A stretch of DNA of 64,000 nt from contig NZ_JAELXS010000003.1 in the NCBI RefSeq assembly GCF_016427505.1, forward strand, positions 124,001 to 188,000, written 5' to 3'. The position numbers and the translations under genes were made by a program. Below are positions 51,318 to 60,479 of the stretch, piece after piece. The notes beneath the pieces were generated by a model. That model worked only from the letters and a program-made list of their open reading frames with translations. It was not told the DNA's origin and searched no databases. This stretch comes from Sphingomonas mollis (lineage in GTDB: Bacteria; Pseudomonadota; Alphaproteobacteria; Sphingomonadales; Sphingomonadaceae). The number at the start of each line of letters is the position of its first letter. The first letter of the stretch is position 1.

Positions 51318-53264
51318 ATGGTGAAGTCCGTCCTGTTTGCCGCTGCCGCGTCGTTGGTGGTGGCGCCCGTCTTCGCGCAGCAGGGGCCGGCGCCCAAGGC
51401 GGCCACCGCGCCGGCGGGCGGCGATATCCCGGCCGGTTTCACGCCGCCGACCGCGCAGAACGATTACGACAAGCGCGTGGTGATGGTGCCGATGCGCGAC
51501 GGCACCAAGTTGTACACCGTCATCGTCGTAAAGAAGGGCGCGACGAATGCGCCGATCGTGCTGACGCGTACGCCGTACAACGCCAAGGGCCGCGCGAGCC
51601 GCAGCGACAGCTCGTCCATGCTCGCCACGCTGCCGCTGGCGGACGAGATGTTCGTGAAGGGCGGGTACATCCGCGTGTATCAGGACGTGCGCGGCAAATA
51701 CGGGTCGGAGGGCGATTACGTCGTGACGCGCCCCGTCATCGGGCCGCTGAACCAGACCAAGGTCGATCACGTCACCGATGCGTACGACACGATCGACTGG
51801 CTGGTGAACAAGGCGAATCTGCCAGAATCGAACGGCAAGGTCGGGATGATCGGATCGTCGTACGAGGGCTTCACCGTCGTCATGGCGCTGCTCAATCCGC
51901 ATCCGGCGTTGAAGGTGGCGGCCCCGGAAAGCCCGATGATCGACGGCTGGATGGGCGACGACTGGTTCCATTACGGCGCCTTCCGCCTCGCCAATATCGC
52001 GTGGCTGGGATCGCAGACCGGATACAAGGGCGCCGGCTCCGCGCCGCCGACCGGCGGCTGGGACGATTACGAGAATTTCCGCGACATCGGATCGGCGGGC
52101 GATTGGGCGAAGAAATCGGGATACGACCAGTTGCCGTACTGGCAGCGGATGGTGTCGCACCCCGCCTATGACGGGTTCTGGTCCGGGCAGGCGCTCGACA
52201 AGCTGCTCGCGGCCAATCCATCGAACGTGCCGACGATCTGGGAACAGGGGCTGTGGGATCAGGAGGACATGTATGGCGCGATCACCGCGTGGGAGGCGCT
52301 GAAGGCGAAGGGGAAGACGGGCAACAACTTCCTAGTGATGGGGCCGTGGCGGCATAGCCAGGTGAACCGCGACGGCCGCTCGCTGGGGCCGTTCCAGTGG
52401 AATGGCGACACCGCCGCGCAGTTCCGCGAACAGATGGTGCTGCCGTTGTTCGACCAGTATCTGAAGGACGGGCCGGCGGCGAACCTGCCCGCCGCCGCGA
52501 TCTATAACACCGGCGAGAATCACTGGGACAAGCTGACCAGCTGGCCGCTGGCGTGCGAGCAGGGCTGCGCCGCGCCGCTGACCGCGATCAATTTCGGTGC
52601 GGACGGCAGTCTGGGGTTCGGCAAGCAGGCGGCGGGGGATGACAGCTACGTCTCCGATCCTGCCAAGCCGGTGCCGCATCTGCCGCGACCGGTGAATTTC
52701 GGCGATGGCCGCTGGGGCGACTGGCTGGTCAGCGACCAGCGCGGCGTCGATGGGCGGACCGATGTGATGACGTACAGCACGCCGGTACTGACCGCGCCGG
52801 TCCGCGTATCGGGCGCGCCGATCGCCGACCTGTTCGCGCGGACGACGGGGACGGACGGCGATTTCGTGGTGAAGGTGATCGACGTCTATCCGGCGGAGAA
52901 CGCGACCGATCCCAAGATGGGCGGGTATCAACTGCCGATCAGTCTCGACATCTTTCGCGGGCGGTATCGCCAGAGTTTCGCCAAACCATCGGCGATTCCG
53001 GCGGGCAAGGTGCAGGAGTATAAGTTCCGCCTGCCGACGGTGAACCATGTTTTCCAGCCGGGACACCGGATCATGGTGCAGGTGCAGTCGAGCTTGTTTC
53101 CGCTCTATGACCGCAACCCGCAAAAATACGTGCCCAACATCTTCCTGGCGAAGAAGGCGGATTACCAGAAGGCGACGGTGACGATCGAACGCGGCGGCAC
53201 GACGCCGAGCCGGGTGTGGTTGCCGGTGGTGCCGGTGGATCAGGCGGCGGTGACGGCGCGGTAG
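51318..53264 (+). CDS. Secreted S15/CocE-family hydrolase (alpha-amino acid ester hydrolase-like)
   Basis: A 648-aa serine hydrolase of the X-Pro dipeptidyl-peptidase S15/CocE group, closest in style to alpha-amino acid ester hydrolases of Xanthomonas and acetic acid bacteria. The nucleophile is Ser181 in IGSSYEGF; YQDVRGKYGSEGDY supplies the oxyanion tyrosine region; NHVFQPGHRIMVQVQSS contains the C-terminal jelly-roll strand. The leader ends PVFAQQ. ATG 51318 is the start giving a normal signal peptide; an ATG at 51291 is in frame but has no ribosome site. It lies between twin TonB receptors, so an ester in the imported glycan (acetyl, feruloyl, uronoyl) is an attractive but unproved substrate. 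Confidence 0.88.
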   Translation: MVKSVLFAAAASLVVAPVFAQQGPAPKAATAPAGGDIPAGFTPPTAQNDYDKRVVMVPMRDGTKLYTVIVVKKGATNAPIVLTRTPYNAKGRASRSDSSSMLATLPLADEMFVKGGYIRVYQDVRGKYGSEGDYVVTRPVIGPLNQTKVDHVTDAYDTIDWLVNKANLPESNGKVGMIGSSYEGFTVVMALLNPHPALKVAAPESPMIDGWMGDDWFHYGAFRLANIAWLGSQTGYKGAGSAPPTGGWDDYENFRDIGSAGDWAKKSGYDQLPYWQRMVSHPAYDGFWSGQALDKLLAANPSNVPTIWEQGLWDQEDMYGAITAWEALKAKGKTGNNFLVMGPWRHSQVNRDGRSLGPFQWNGDTAAQFREQMVLPLFDQYLKDGPAANLPAAAIYNTGENHWDKLTSWPLACEQGCAAPLTAINFGADGSLGFGKQAAGDDSYVSDPAKPVPHLPRPVNFGDGRWGDWLVSDQRGVDGRTDVMTYSTPVLTAPVRVSGAPIADLFARTTGTDGDFVVKVIDVYPAENATDPKMGGYQLPISLDIFRGRYRQSFAKPSAIPAGKVQEYKFRLPTVNHVFQPGHRIMVQVQSSLFPLYDRNPQKYVPNIFLAKKADYQKATVTIERGGTTPSRVWLPVVPVDQAAVTAR

Positions 53265-53268
53265 CCCT

Positions 53269-53374
53269 GTTCCCCGGCGGAGGCCGGGGTCCAGTTGGGG
53301 GACGTTGCCGAACGAGCGCTGCGCTCCGTTACGACGACCTTTCCAACTGGGCCCCGGCCTCCGCCGGGGAACGG
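53269..53374. repeat. REPIN-like inverted repeat, copy B
   Basis: Arms CCCCGGCGGAGGCCGGGG + TCCAGTTGGGG and CCAACTGGGCCCCGG + CCTCCGCCGGGGAACGG flank a spacer with CCGTTACGACGACCTT. It fills the whole gap between the convergent S15 and BNR genes, so it may also end both transcripts. Confidence 0.8.
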
Positions 53375-53377
53375 TAT

Positions 53378-54703
53378 TTACCGCGGCATCACCAGCCGCA
53401 ACACGGTGGGGTCGGGGATATCCTCGCTCGGCAGGTCGCGATGCGGGGGGCGGGTGGGCCAGGCCAGCGCAATGCCGCTGGTGTCCTCGACCGTGTTGAG
53501 CATCATCCCCGCCGGCGTCGCGATCGATCCGGCCAGCTTTTCGGCCAGCAGCACGCCCGGTTTCTCCTCCAGCCGCTTCAGCGTCCTGGCATCGAGCAGG
53601 AAGTCGATCGGCTTGCCGTCGCGGATCACCGATACGCGGATGCGGTCGCGGCCGACGGGCTCGGCGCCCTTCACGAACAACCGGCTTTCCAGCGAGCCGC
53701 CGCCCCGGAAATCCCAGCGGAAGCCCTGCCAGTCACTGACCTGCGCGATCCGCCAGCCCTTCGCCTCGTGCCGGGCGACGTAGATCTGGGTGTTCCCCTT
53801 GGCATCGAACTTGTGGAAGGTAATCATCGCGGTGCCGGCGGGGTCGAAGCCGATGATCGTGTTGTTGTTTATCATCCCGCCCTCGACCGGCACGGGATCG
53901 ACGATCTCGGCGGTGGACAGCTTGATCGGCAGCGGCAGGGGGGTGCCGTCCGCGCGTTCCCAGTGCACCAGATCGCGGCTGCGGGCATAGGACAGGTCGT
54001 GGTTGGTTTCCGCCATCGGCGTCTCGCGCCAGACCCAGGCGATGTGGAAATATTTGTCCGGCCCGAGCACCGGCCCCATGAAATACGCGTTCCGCTGACC
54101 CTCGCCATCGGTCAGCGGGGTCTGGAGCAGGTGCGTCCACGTCTTCGTCGCGGTGTCGTAGACATTGTAGATCTCGTTGCCGTTGCCGCTGCTGCCGTCG
54201 CGATATTTATAGACCAGCCGGCCGGCGCCATCGCGCAGGAAGATGGGATAGGTCATCTTCGCCTCGACCGCGGGATCGACCATCACGCGTACGCGCGCCA
54301 GCGTGCGAACGTCGCCCGCCACCGTGCTGCGGTAATAGACCATCGGGTCGCCGTGCATGTTGGCGGCGACGTGGATCTGGCCGGTCGAATCCAGCGCCAT
54401 CGCGGTGTAGTTGTGGCTGTCCCACCCCAGCCAGCTGTCGAGCTTTTGATACACCCACGCCGCCGACCGGCGCGGGCGTGAGGCGACGGTCAGTTGCCGG
54501 TTGGCGTCGTAATAGGCGACGATGATCGCGTCGGCCGTCACCTGCAACGCGAAGCGGGCGCTGTGGCCGGACCAGACGCGGTCGATCGCCGACAGTTCGG
54601 GACCGGCCGGTACTTCGGCGCTGGCGCCCGCCGGCCGCTGCGCGGCGATGGCTGGCAGGGCACAGGCGGCCAGCAGGGCGGTTATCAACGGGCGGTGAAA
54701 CAT
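53378..54703 (-). CDS. BNR repeat-containing beta-propeller protein
   Basis: A 441-aa secreted protein with a seven-blade propeller layout of the BNR_4 type. ATG 54703 gives a leader ending LPAIAAQRP; the frame upstream runs into a repeat and is not coding. Recognisable strands are HNYTAMALDSTGQIHVAANMHGDPMVYYRS, MTYPIFLRDGAGRLVYKYRDGSSGNG, HIAWVWRETPMAETNHDLSYARS and GGMINNNTIIGFDP. Some propellers of this kind are polysaccharide lyases acting at uronic acids (ulvan lyases PL24/PL25 are propellers), others are uncharacterised. In a uronate-rich locus a lyase or hydrolase is plausible; no catalytic residues can be assigned. Confidence 0.72.
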   Translation of the reverse strand: MFHRPLITALLAACALPAIAAQRPAGASAEVPAGPELSAIDRVWSGHSARFALQVTADAIIVAYYDANRQLTVASRPRRSAAWVYQKLDSWLGWDSHNYTAMALDSTGQIHVAANMHGDPMVYYRSTVAGDVRTLARVRVMVDPAVEAKMTYPIFLRDGAGRLVYKYRDGSSGNGNEIYNVYDTATKTWTHLLQTPLTDGEGQRNAYFMGPVLGPDKYFHIAWVWRETPMAETNHDLSYARSRDLVHWERADGTPLPLPIKLSTAEIVDPVPVEGGMINNNTIIGFDPAGTAMITFHKFDAKGNTQIYVARHEAKGWRIAQVSDWQGFRWDFRGGGSLESRLFVKGAEPVGRDRIRVSVIRDGKPIDFLLDARTLKRLEEKPGVLLAEKLAGSIATPAGMMLNTVEDTSGIALAWPTRPPHRDLPSEDIPDPTVLRLVMPR

Positions 54704-54740
54704 CGGGCGGCACTTTCCGTCAAAGGAGTATGTGAAACCC

Positions 54741-54834
54741 TGTTCCCCGGCGGAGGCCGGGGTCCAGTCGGGATAGCGTTGGTGACCGACCATCGACGCC
54801 CCCCAACTGGATCCCGGCCTACGCCGGGGAACGG
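54741..54834. repeat. REPIN-like inverted repeat, copy C
   Basis: Left arm CCCCGGCGGAGGCCGGGG + TCCAGTCGGG, right arm CCCAACTGGATCCCGG + CCTACGCCGGGGAACGG. It lies between the BNR gene and the TonB receptor upstream of it on the minus strand. Confidence 0.8.
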
Positions 54835-54862
54835 GGGGTGTCGGGGAAGAGGGGGTATCAAA

Positions 54863-57796
54863 TTACAGCGCGAACCGTACCCCGATCTGGTACGTCCGGC
54901 CGTCATAATCGGCGCGGCGCGGTTTCAGCGCCGAATTCTCGAACTCGATGCGCTTGGCGTTGGTCAGGTTGAACGCGTCGGCGGTCAGCGAGATGCTGTC
55001 GTTGATGTTGAGCGAGGCGGAGGCATCGACCTGGCCACGCGCCTTCACCTGCCGTGCCGCGCCGGCAAAGGTGCCGCCGGCCGCCAGATCATATTTGCTG
55101 CGGTAGTTGTACGTGCCGCGGATGCCGAACAGCTTGGTTTCGTAATAGCCGATGACGTTGACGACATGCTTCGACACGCCGGGCAGGATCGCGTCGGTGC
55201 CGTTCGATGCGCGGCCGCTGACGTCGGTGAGCGAATAGTTCACCTGCCCGCCCAGACCCGACAGGACGCCGGGCAGGAAGTCGAAATTCTGCTGGACCGA
55301 GAATTCCAGGCCACGGACGGTGATCGGGCTGTCCGAATTGATGTTGCCGCCCACCACGACCTGCACCGGCTGGCCCGCCGACACGAGCGTCGTCGACTGG
55401 CAACTGTCGCCGACGAGGCGCAGCGGGCCGAGGCCGAAGCCGCCGCCATCCGCCGGGCAGAGCAGCGAGCGATCGGTGATCGGCGCGATCAGGCCGTCGA
55501 TCTTTTTCGAGAAGGCCGCCACCGAGAACACGCCGCCCGGCCGGTTGTAGAATTCCAGCGAGGCGTCGAACGAATTGGCGGTGAACGGCTTGATGCCGAC
55601 ATTGCCCAGCGTGACGTTGAACAGCGCGCCGCCGCCGCTGATGACGGTGGAGGGCGATACCTGACGCGGCTGGGGCCGGACGAACGAGCGGTAATAGGCG
55701 CCGCGCAGCACCAGCCTGTCGGTCAGGTCGGCGGCGATCAGGATCGACGGCAACCACTCGCCGTAACTGCTGCTGCGTTCCACCGTCGAGGGCTGGCCGA
55801 GCAGCAACTGCGTGGAATCGGTCTGTTGCCGAGTGTGTTCGTAGCGCAGGCCGACATTGCTGCGGATGTTGATGCCGAGCAACGTCGTGTCGAGCTTCGC
55901 CATCGCATAGCTGGATACGATGTCGTTGGTCAGGTTGAAGTTGAGCGAGCCGACGCCGCCATCGGCGGTGTTGTTGACGAAGCCGTTCGCGGTCAGCGTC
56001 TGGCCCGGCGCCAGCGTCACCGGTTTCAGCGCGGCATTGACGGCGGCGAAGTCGAGTGTCTGCCAGTTGGTGCTGTAGCCGGCGAGGTTGCCGCCGAAGA
56101 AGTCGCCGGCGAACGGGCTTTGCTTGATAAGGCCGGCGTTGATGTTCTGCTGCTGCACGCCGAACACGGTCGACCGGTATTGCTGCGACGTGAACTTGGT
56201 CTTTTCGAACCGTGCGCCGATCTGGATGCTTTTCAGCAGGTTACCGTCGAAATAGCGTTCGAGGTCGGTCTGGCCGGCGTACAGGTTGTTCTTGGCGATG
56301 CTCTCGCTGCCCGCGACGATGAACACGTCGCCCGATGCGTTGCGCAACTGGTTGGCGTCGAGCACCGCGAACGGGCCCGGCGTGAAGGTGACGGCGGGCG
56401 AGGGGTTCAGCAGGAAGCGGAAATCCTCGATATCGCTGCCGCCCGAAAATGCCGAACCGCTGGTGCCGTTACCGGCGGCGCTGGGCAGTTTGCGGTAATC
56501 GAACTGCGTCTGGATGACCGAGTTGCTGGCATCCGAATAGGAGAAGGTGGTCAGCGACCGCCACTCGTCGGTCTTGTACCCGATATCGCCATAGATGCCG
56601 TATGACTGGATCTTCGACGGTTCGGCACGGGCGGAGGCGAAGACGCGCGCATTGCGGAAGTCGTACGAATTCACATAGCGGTTGCCGTCGGGCAGCGTGA
56701 AGGCGTCGCCGGTCGGGTTCACGACCGTGTTCGCATCGCGCATGTCGTAATCGATGATGTCGGTATTCGCGTCGCTGTAGTTGCGGCGGGTGTAGAGGCC
56801 GTTCAGGCCGAAGGTCAGCTCGTCCGTCGCCGCCCATTCCGCGCCCGAGGCGATGGTGAAGCGATCGCCCTTGTTGGTCTTCACGAACTGGCGGATGTCG
56901 GACGGGAACAGCACATTCGGGGTGCCGGCGGCACCGAAGCGGGTGACGTAATCGGGCGTCGTGGTGCGCGACAGCGGCGTGTACTGCGCGAAGGTGATCG
57001 AATCGCGGCGGAAATTCTGCTTCGAATAGGCGCCGACGAAATACACGCCGAGCGTGTCGTTCAGCAGATGTTTGGAATAGGAGAGCGAGCCGGCGGGATT
57101 GAACTTCTCGGTCAATTCCTCGTACGCGCCGGCCAGTTTCACCGACAGCGCGCCGTCCTTGCGGGCGAGCGCGCGCTGGATCTGGAGATCGACATTGCCG
57201 CTGATGCCGCCGGGTTGGTCGGCGGCGGAGGGCGACTTGATGATCTGGAACGCGCTGAACACGTCCGATTCGAATGCGCCGAGCGGGCTGGAGCCGTCGA
57301 GCACGGGATCGGCGAAGGTACTGCCGTTCAGCGTGGTGCGGGCATAGGTGCCGGGCAGGCCGCGCAGGTTGATCGTGGCGTCGCGGCTTTCCGCCTCGCG
57401 GTTGATCTGAACGCCGGGGATACGCTGCAACGCCTCGCCGACGTTCAGGTCGGGGAAGCGACCGATGCCGTCGGACGAGATGCCGTCGGTGACACCGACC
57501 GCGTTGCGCTTGGCGGCGAGCGCGTTGGCGTAGCTCTGGCGGATGCCGGTGACGACGATGAGGTTGTCGTCGACCGGGGCGTTGCCCTCTACCTGCGCCT
57601 GTACGGCGGCGTCGGCCTGCGCGGGCGGGGCGGTGTCGGTCTGGGGATCGGTGCCGGTGACGGGGGTCGGCGGGCGGTTGGTGGCCGAGGTCGCGGGCTG
57701 ATCGCGGGCGATCGACTGGCTCTGTGCCATCGCCGGCTGCACTGCGAACGCTGCGGCGGTGGCCATCAGCGTGACGTACACATTCCCCTTCATCAT
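54863..57796 (-). CDS. TonB-dependent receptor, paralogue of the 48144 receptor
   Basis: A 977-aa TonB-dependent receptor with leader ending VQPAMAQ, a Pro/Gln/Ala-rich linker, TonB box region IVVTGIRQSYANAL and plug motif SDGIGRFPDLNVGEALQRIPGVQINREAE. Through the plug it is near-identical in pattern to the receptor at 48144, and both share GQVD/SLSF-type C-terminal strands, so they are gene duplicates facing each other around the S15 and BNR genes. The start is ATG 57796 or 57793 behind a GGGGATGG stretch. It presumably takes up a related oligosaccharide. Confidence 0.92.
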   Translation of the reverse strand: MMKGNVYVTLMATAAAFAVQPAMAQSQSIARDQPATSATNRPPTPVTGTDPQTDTAPPAQADAAVQAQVEGNAPVDDNLIVVTGIRQSYANALAAKRNAVGVTDGISSDGIGRFPDLNVGEALQRIPGVQINREAESRDATINLRGLPGTYARTTLNGSTFADPVLDGSSPLGAFESDVFSAFQIIKSPSAADQPGGISGNVDLQIQRALARKDGALSVKLAGAYEELTEKFNPAGSLSYSKHLLNDTLGVYFVGAYSKQNFRRDSITFAQYTPLSRTTTPDYVTRFGAAGTPNVLFPSDIRQFVKTNKGDRFTIASGAEWAATDELTFGLNGLYTRRNYSDANTDIIDYDMRDANTVVNPTGDAFTLPDGNRYVNSYDFRNARVFASARAEPSKIQSYGIYGDIGYKTDEWRSLTTFSYSDASNSVIQTQFDYRKLPSAAGNGTSGSAFSGGSDIEDFRFLLNPSPAVTFTPGPFAVLDANQLRNASGDVFIVAGSESIAKNNLYAGQTDLERYFDGNLLKSIQIGARFEKTKFTSQQYRSTVFGVQQQNINAGLIKQSPFAGDFFGGNLAGYSTNWQTLDFAAVNAALKPVTLAPGQTLTANGFVNNTADGGVGSLNFNLTNDIVSSYAMAKLDTTLLGINIRSNVGLRYEHTRQQTDSTQLLLGQPSTVERSSSYGEWLPSILIAADLTDRLVLRGAYYRSFVRPQPRQVSPSTVISGGGALFNVTLGNVGIKPFTANSFDASLEFYNRPGGVFSVAAFSKKIDGLIAPITDRSLLCPADGGGFGLGPLRLVGDSCQSTTLVSAGQPVQVVVGGNINSDSPITVRGLEFSVQQNFDFLPGVLSGLGGQVNYSLTDVSGRASNGTDAILPGVSKHVVNVIGYYETKLFGIRGTYNYRSKYDLAAGGTFAGAARQVKARGQVDASASLNINDSISLTADAFNLTNAKRIEFENSALKPRRADYDGRTYQIGVRFAL

Positions 57797-57928
57797 CCAT
57801 CCCCTTGGATCGGGGCGGGCCGTATTCTCGGACCGTCCTCCCGCTGAGGCCGGATATGTACTATCAATTTCGGGATTGCAACCGGTATTCTAAACCTCCG
57901 ACACCCATCCCATATAATGGAATTGTCG

Positions 57929-59314
57929 CTATCGGTTGACGTCGGTGATGTCGGCGCTCGACCAGCCGCCCCCTAGCGCCTGATAGAGAGAGACATAGGC
58001 GTTCAGGCGATCGGTGCGGGCCTGGATCAGCGTCAGTTCGGCGGTCAGCAGGCCGCGCTGGGCATCTAGCTGGTCGATGTACGACGAATATCCGGCGCGG
58101 TAGCGGTTCGATGCGTTGCGCAGCGCGCCGGCCAGCGCCTCACGTTGCGCGGCCAGCGCGGTCGCCTGTTCGCCGGCGCGCAGGACACCGGCAAGGCTGT
58201 CGTCGACCTCGCGGAAGGCGGTCAGCGCGCTGCGGCGATAGGCGAAGGCGGCGGCGTCGCGGCGGGCGGCGGCGGCGCTGGCCTGTGCGCGCAACCGGCC
58301 GCCATCGAACAGCGGCGACAGGATGCTGCCGCCAAGCGAGAAGACGCCGATCGGGTTGGCCAGCGCGGTCGACAGGACGACGCCGGCCGAGCCGGTGAGC
58401 GAGATGCCGGGCAGCAGCGCGGCGCGGGCGCTGTCGAGGCTGCGGTCGGTGGCGACCAATGTCTGTTCCGCCTGGAAAAGGTCGGGGCGGCGGCGGAGCA
58501 GGTCGGCAGGCAGGCCATCGGGGATAGCGGGGGCGGTGAGGCGGTCGAGTGCCAAGCCACGCGTGATCGGGCCGGGCGGATCGCCGATCAGGACGCTGAG
58601 CGCATTTTCCTGCCGCGCGATCAGTAACTGCGCCTGTGGCACCAGTTGTTCGGCGGCGTGATATTCGCCCTCCGCCTGACGCAGTTCGAGGTTCGACGTG
58701 TAGCCGGTCTCCGCGCGGCGGCGAGCGATGCGTAGCGATTCCGCGCGCGCCGCCAGCGTCTGGCGCGCGACCAGCAACCGGTGGTCGAGCGCGCGGAGCG
58801 TGATGTAGCCGGTGGCAACACCGCTGGCGATCGCGAGGCGCACGGTGTCGCGCGCGCCCTCGCTGGCCAACGCCTGCGCGCGGGCGGCGGCGCTGGCCGA
58901 TTTCAGCCGGTCGAACAGGTCGAGGTCGTAACTGGCCTGCACCAGTGGCTGCGCGCCGATCGCGGTGCTAGGGGTGCCGAGCGGGCTGACGGTCTGGCCA
59001 TCGGTCAGGGGTACGCCGGCGGTGACGAGCGGCGATTGCTGCGCGCGTGCGAGGCGCTCGGCAGCGCGCGCTTCCTCGACACGGGCGGCGGCGGCACCGA
59101 GATCGGGACTGTTGGCGAGCGCGCGGACGACATAGCCGGTCAGCACCGGGTCGCCGAACGCGTTCCACCAGTCGGTCCGGATCGGCGCGCCGGGGCCGAG
59201 CGCGGTGCGCCATGCCGGCGGCGCGACCACCGCGACCCCGACGGGCGGCGCCGGGCGCGGGCCGGCACAGGCGGCGAGGGCCAGCAAAAACGTCAGCGAG
59301 CCGGGCTTCCTCAC
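57929..59314 (-). CDS. Outer membrane efflux lipoprotein (NodT/OprM family)
   Basis: A 461-aa outer membrane channel of a tripartite efflux system. Lipobox LALAAC (Cys16) follows a short leader. TolC-type repeats are visible as two halves: PDLGAAAARVEEARAAERLARAQQSP with YDLDLFDRLKSASAAARAQALA, and PDLFQAEQTLVATDRSLDSARAALLPGISLTGSAG with FRRSAL-type helices ending YSSYIDQLDAQRGLLTAELTLIQARTDRLNAYVSLYQALGGGW. It overlaps the HlyD gene by 4 bp and is the third gene of the operon. Confidence 0.92.
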   Translation of the reverse strand: MRKPGSLTFLLALAACAGPRPAPPVGVAVVAPPAWRTALGPGAPIRTDWWNAFGDPVLTGYVVRALANSPDLGAAAARVEEARAAERLARAQQSPLVTAGVPLTDGQTVSPLGTPSTAIGAQPLVQASYDLDLFDRLKSASAAARAQALASEGARDTVRLAIASGVATGYITLRALDHRLLVARQTLAARAESLRIARRRAETGYTSNLELRQAEGEYHAAEQLVPQAQLLIARQENALSVLIGDPPGPITRGLALDRLTAPAIPDGLPADLLRRRPDLFQAEQTLVATDRSLDSARAALLPGISLTGSAGVVLSTALANPIGVFSLGGSILSPLFDGGRLRAQASAAAARRDAAAFAYRRSALTAFREVDDSLAGVLRAGEQATALAAQREALAGALRNASNRYRAGYSSYIDQLDAQRGLLTAELTLIQARTDRLNAYVSLYQALGGGWSSADITDVNR

Positions 59315-60471
59315 CGGACGGCGGGTCCGCCCGCGGTGTCGACACGCGCCTGCACCGACATGCCGGGACGCAGCCGGTCGATCAGCGACTGGCCGGGATC
59401 GATGCGGATACGGACCGCGATGCGTTGCGGCACCTTGGTGAAATTGCCGGTCGCATTGTCCGATTTCAGCACCGCGAATTCCGATCCGGCGGCGGGCGAC
59501 AGCCGCTCGACATGGCCGGTCAGGCGAGCATTGGCGAGGCCATCGACGGTGAACGACGCCGGCTGGCCCACCGCCATCCGCGCGGTCTGCGCTTCCTTGA
59601 AATTGGCGATCACCCAGGTTTCGGGGGGCACGAGGAACATCAGTTGCGACCCGGCGGTGACATATTGCCCCAGCCGCACGCCGACTTCGCTGAGACGGCC
59701 GGTTTCCGGCGCGCGGATCAGCGTATTGGCGAGATCGATCTGGGCGAGGCGACGGGCAGCCTCCGCGCCGGATACGCCGGCCTGTTGACCGCCGCGACCG
59801 ACCTCGACGGTGCGGATGTCCTGACGGGCGATCTCGCGCGCGGCCTGCGCCTGACGGACGCCGGCTTGTGCCTGACGCAGCGCGGCCAGCGTCTGGTCAC
59901 GTTCGCGCAGACTGACCGATCCGTCGGTGACGAGGTCGTTGACGCGGTTCATGTCGGCCTGCGCGCGCATCAACTGCGCCTCGGCATTGGCGACGGCGGC
60001 GGTCTGGGCGGCGAGGCTGGCCTGACGGCTGCGCGCGGATTGCAACGCATTGTCGAGCGTGGCGGACTGGGCGGCGACCTGCGCCTCGGCCTGCTCGACG
60101 CGCTGGCGATAGATGCGGTCGTCGATCTGGACCAGCGGCGTGCCGGCGGTGACGGTGGCGAAGTCGCGGACCAGCACCTTCGTCACATAACCCGACACCT
60201 GCGGGCTGATGACGGTGGTGCGACCACGGACATAGGCGTTGTCGGTCGATTCATAGTCCGAGGTGAACGGCGGCAAGCGCCACGCCGCCAGCACCGCCAG
60301 CACGCCGGCGATGGCGATCAGGGTGATGACGGTGAGCGCGGTGCGGCTGGGGCGGGCGGGGCGCCAGCCGGAACCGACCGGCGCGGCGACCGGGGCAGCC
60401 GTCGGCGCAACTTCGGCGGCGCGTTCTTCGGTAACGGGGCCGGGGGAAACGGGGGATCGGGTATCGGTCAT
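59311..60471 (-). CDS. EmrA/HlyD-type membrane fusion protein
   Basis: A 386-aa periplasmic adaptor. One N-terminal membrane helix (ALTVITLIAIAGVLAVLAAW) is followed by the biotinyl-lipoyl-like domain STDNAYVRGRTTVISPQVSGYV, a long coiled-coil hairpin (residues 110-215, rich in Ala/Gln/Arg) and LIRAPETGRLSEVGVRLGQYV. This is the EmrA pattern for MFS partners. It lies 9 bp after the MFS gene and overlaps the outer membrane gene by 4 bp. Confidence 0.92.
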   Translation of the reverse strand: MTDTRSPVSPGPVTEERAAEVAPTAAPVAAPVGSGWRPARPSRTALTVITLIAIAGVLAVLAAWRLPPFTSDYESTDNAYVRGRTTVISPQVSGYVTKVLVRDFATVTAGTPLVQIDDRIYRQRVEQAEAQVAAQSATLDNALQSARSRQASLAAQTAAVANAEAQLMRAQADMNRVNDLVTDGSVSLRERDQTLAALRQAQAGVRQAQAAREIARQDIRTVEVGRGGQQAGVSGAEAARRLAQIDLANTLIRAPETGRLSEVGVRLGQYVTAGSQLMFLVPPETWVIANFKEAQTARMAVGQPASFTVDGLANARLTGHVERLSPAAGSEFAVLKSDNATGNFTKVPQRIAVRIRIDPGQSLIDRLRPGMSVQARVDTAGGPAVR

Positions 60472-60479
60472 GCGGGACC

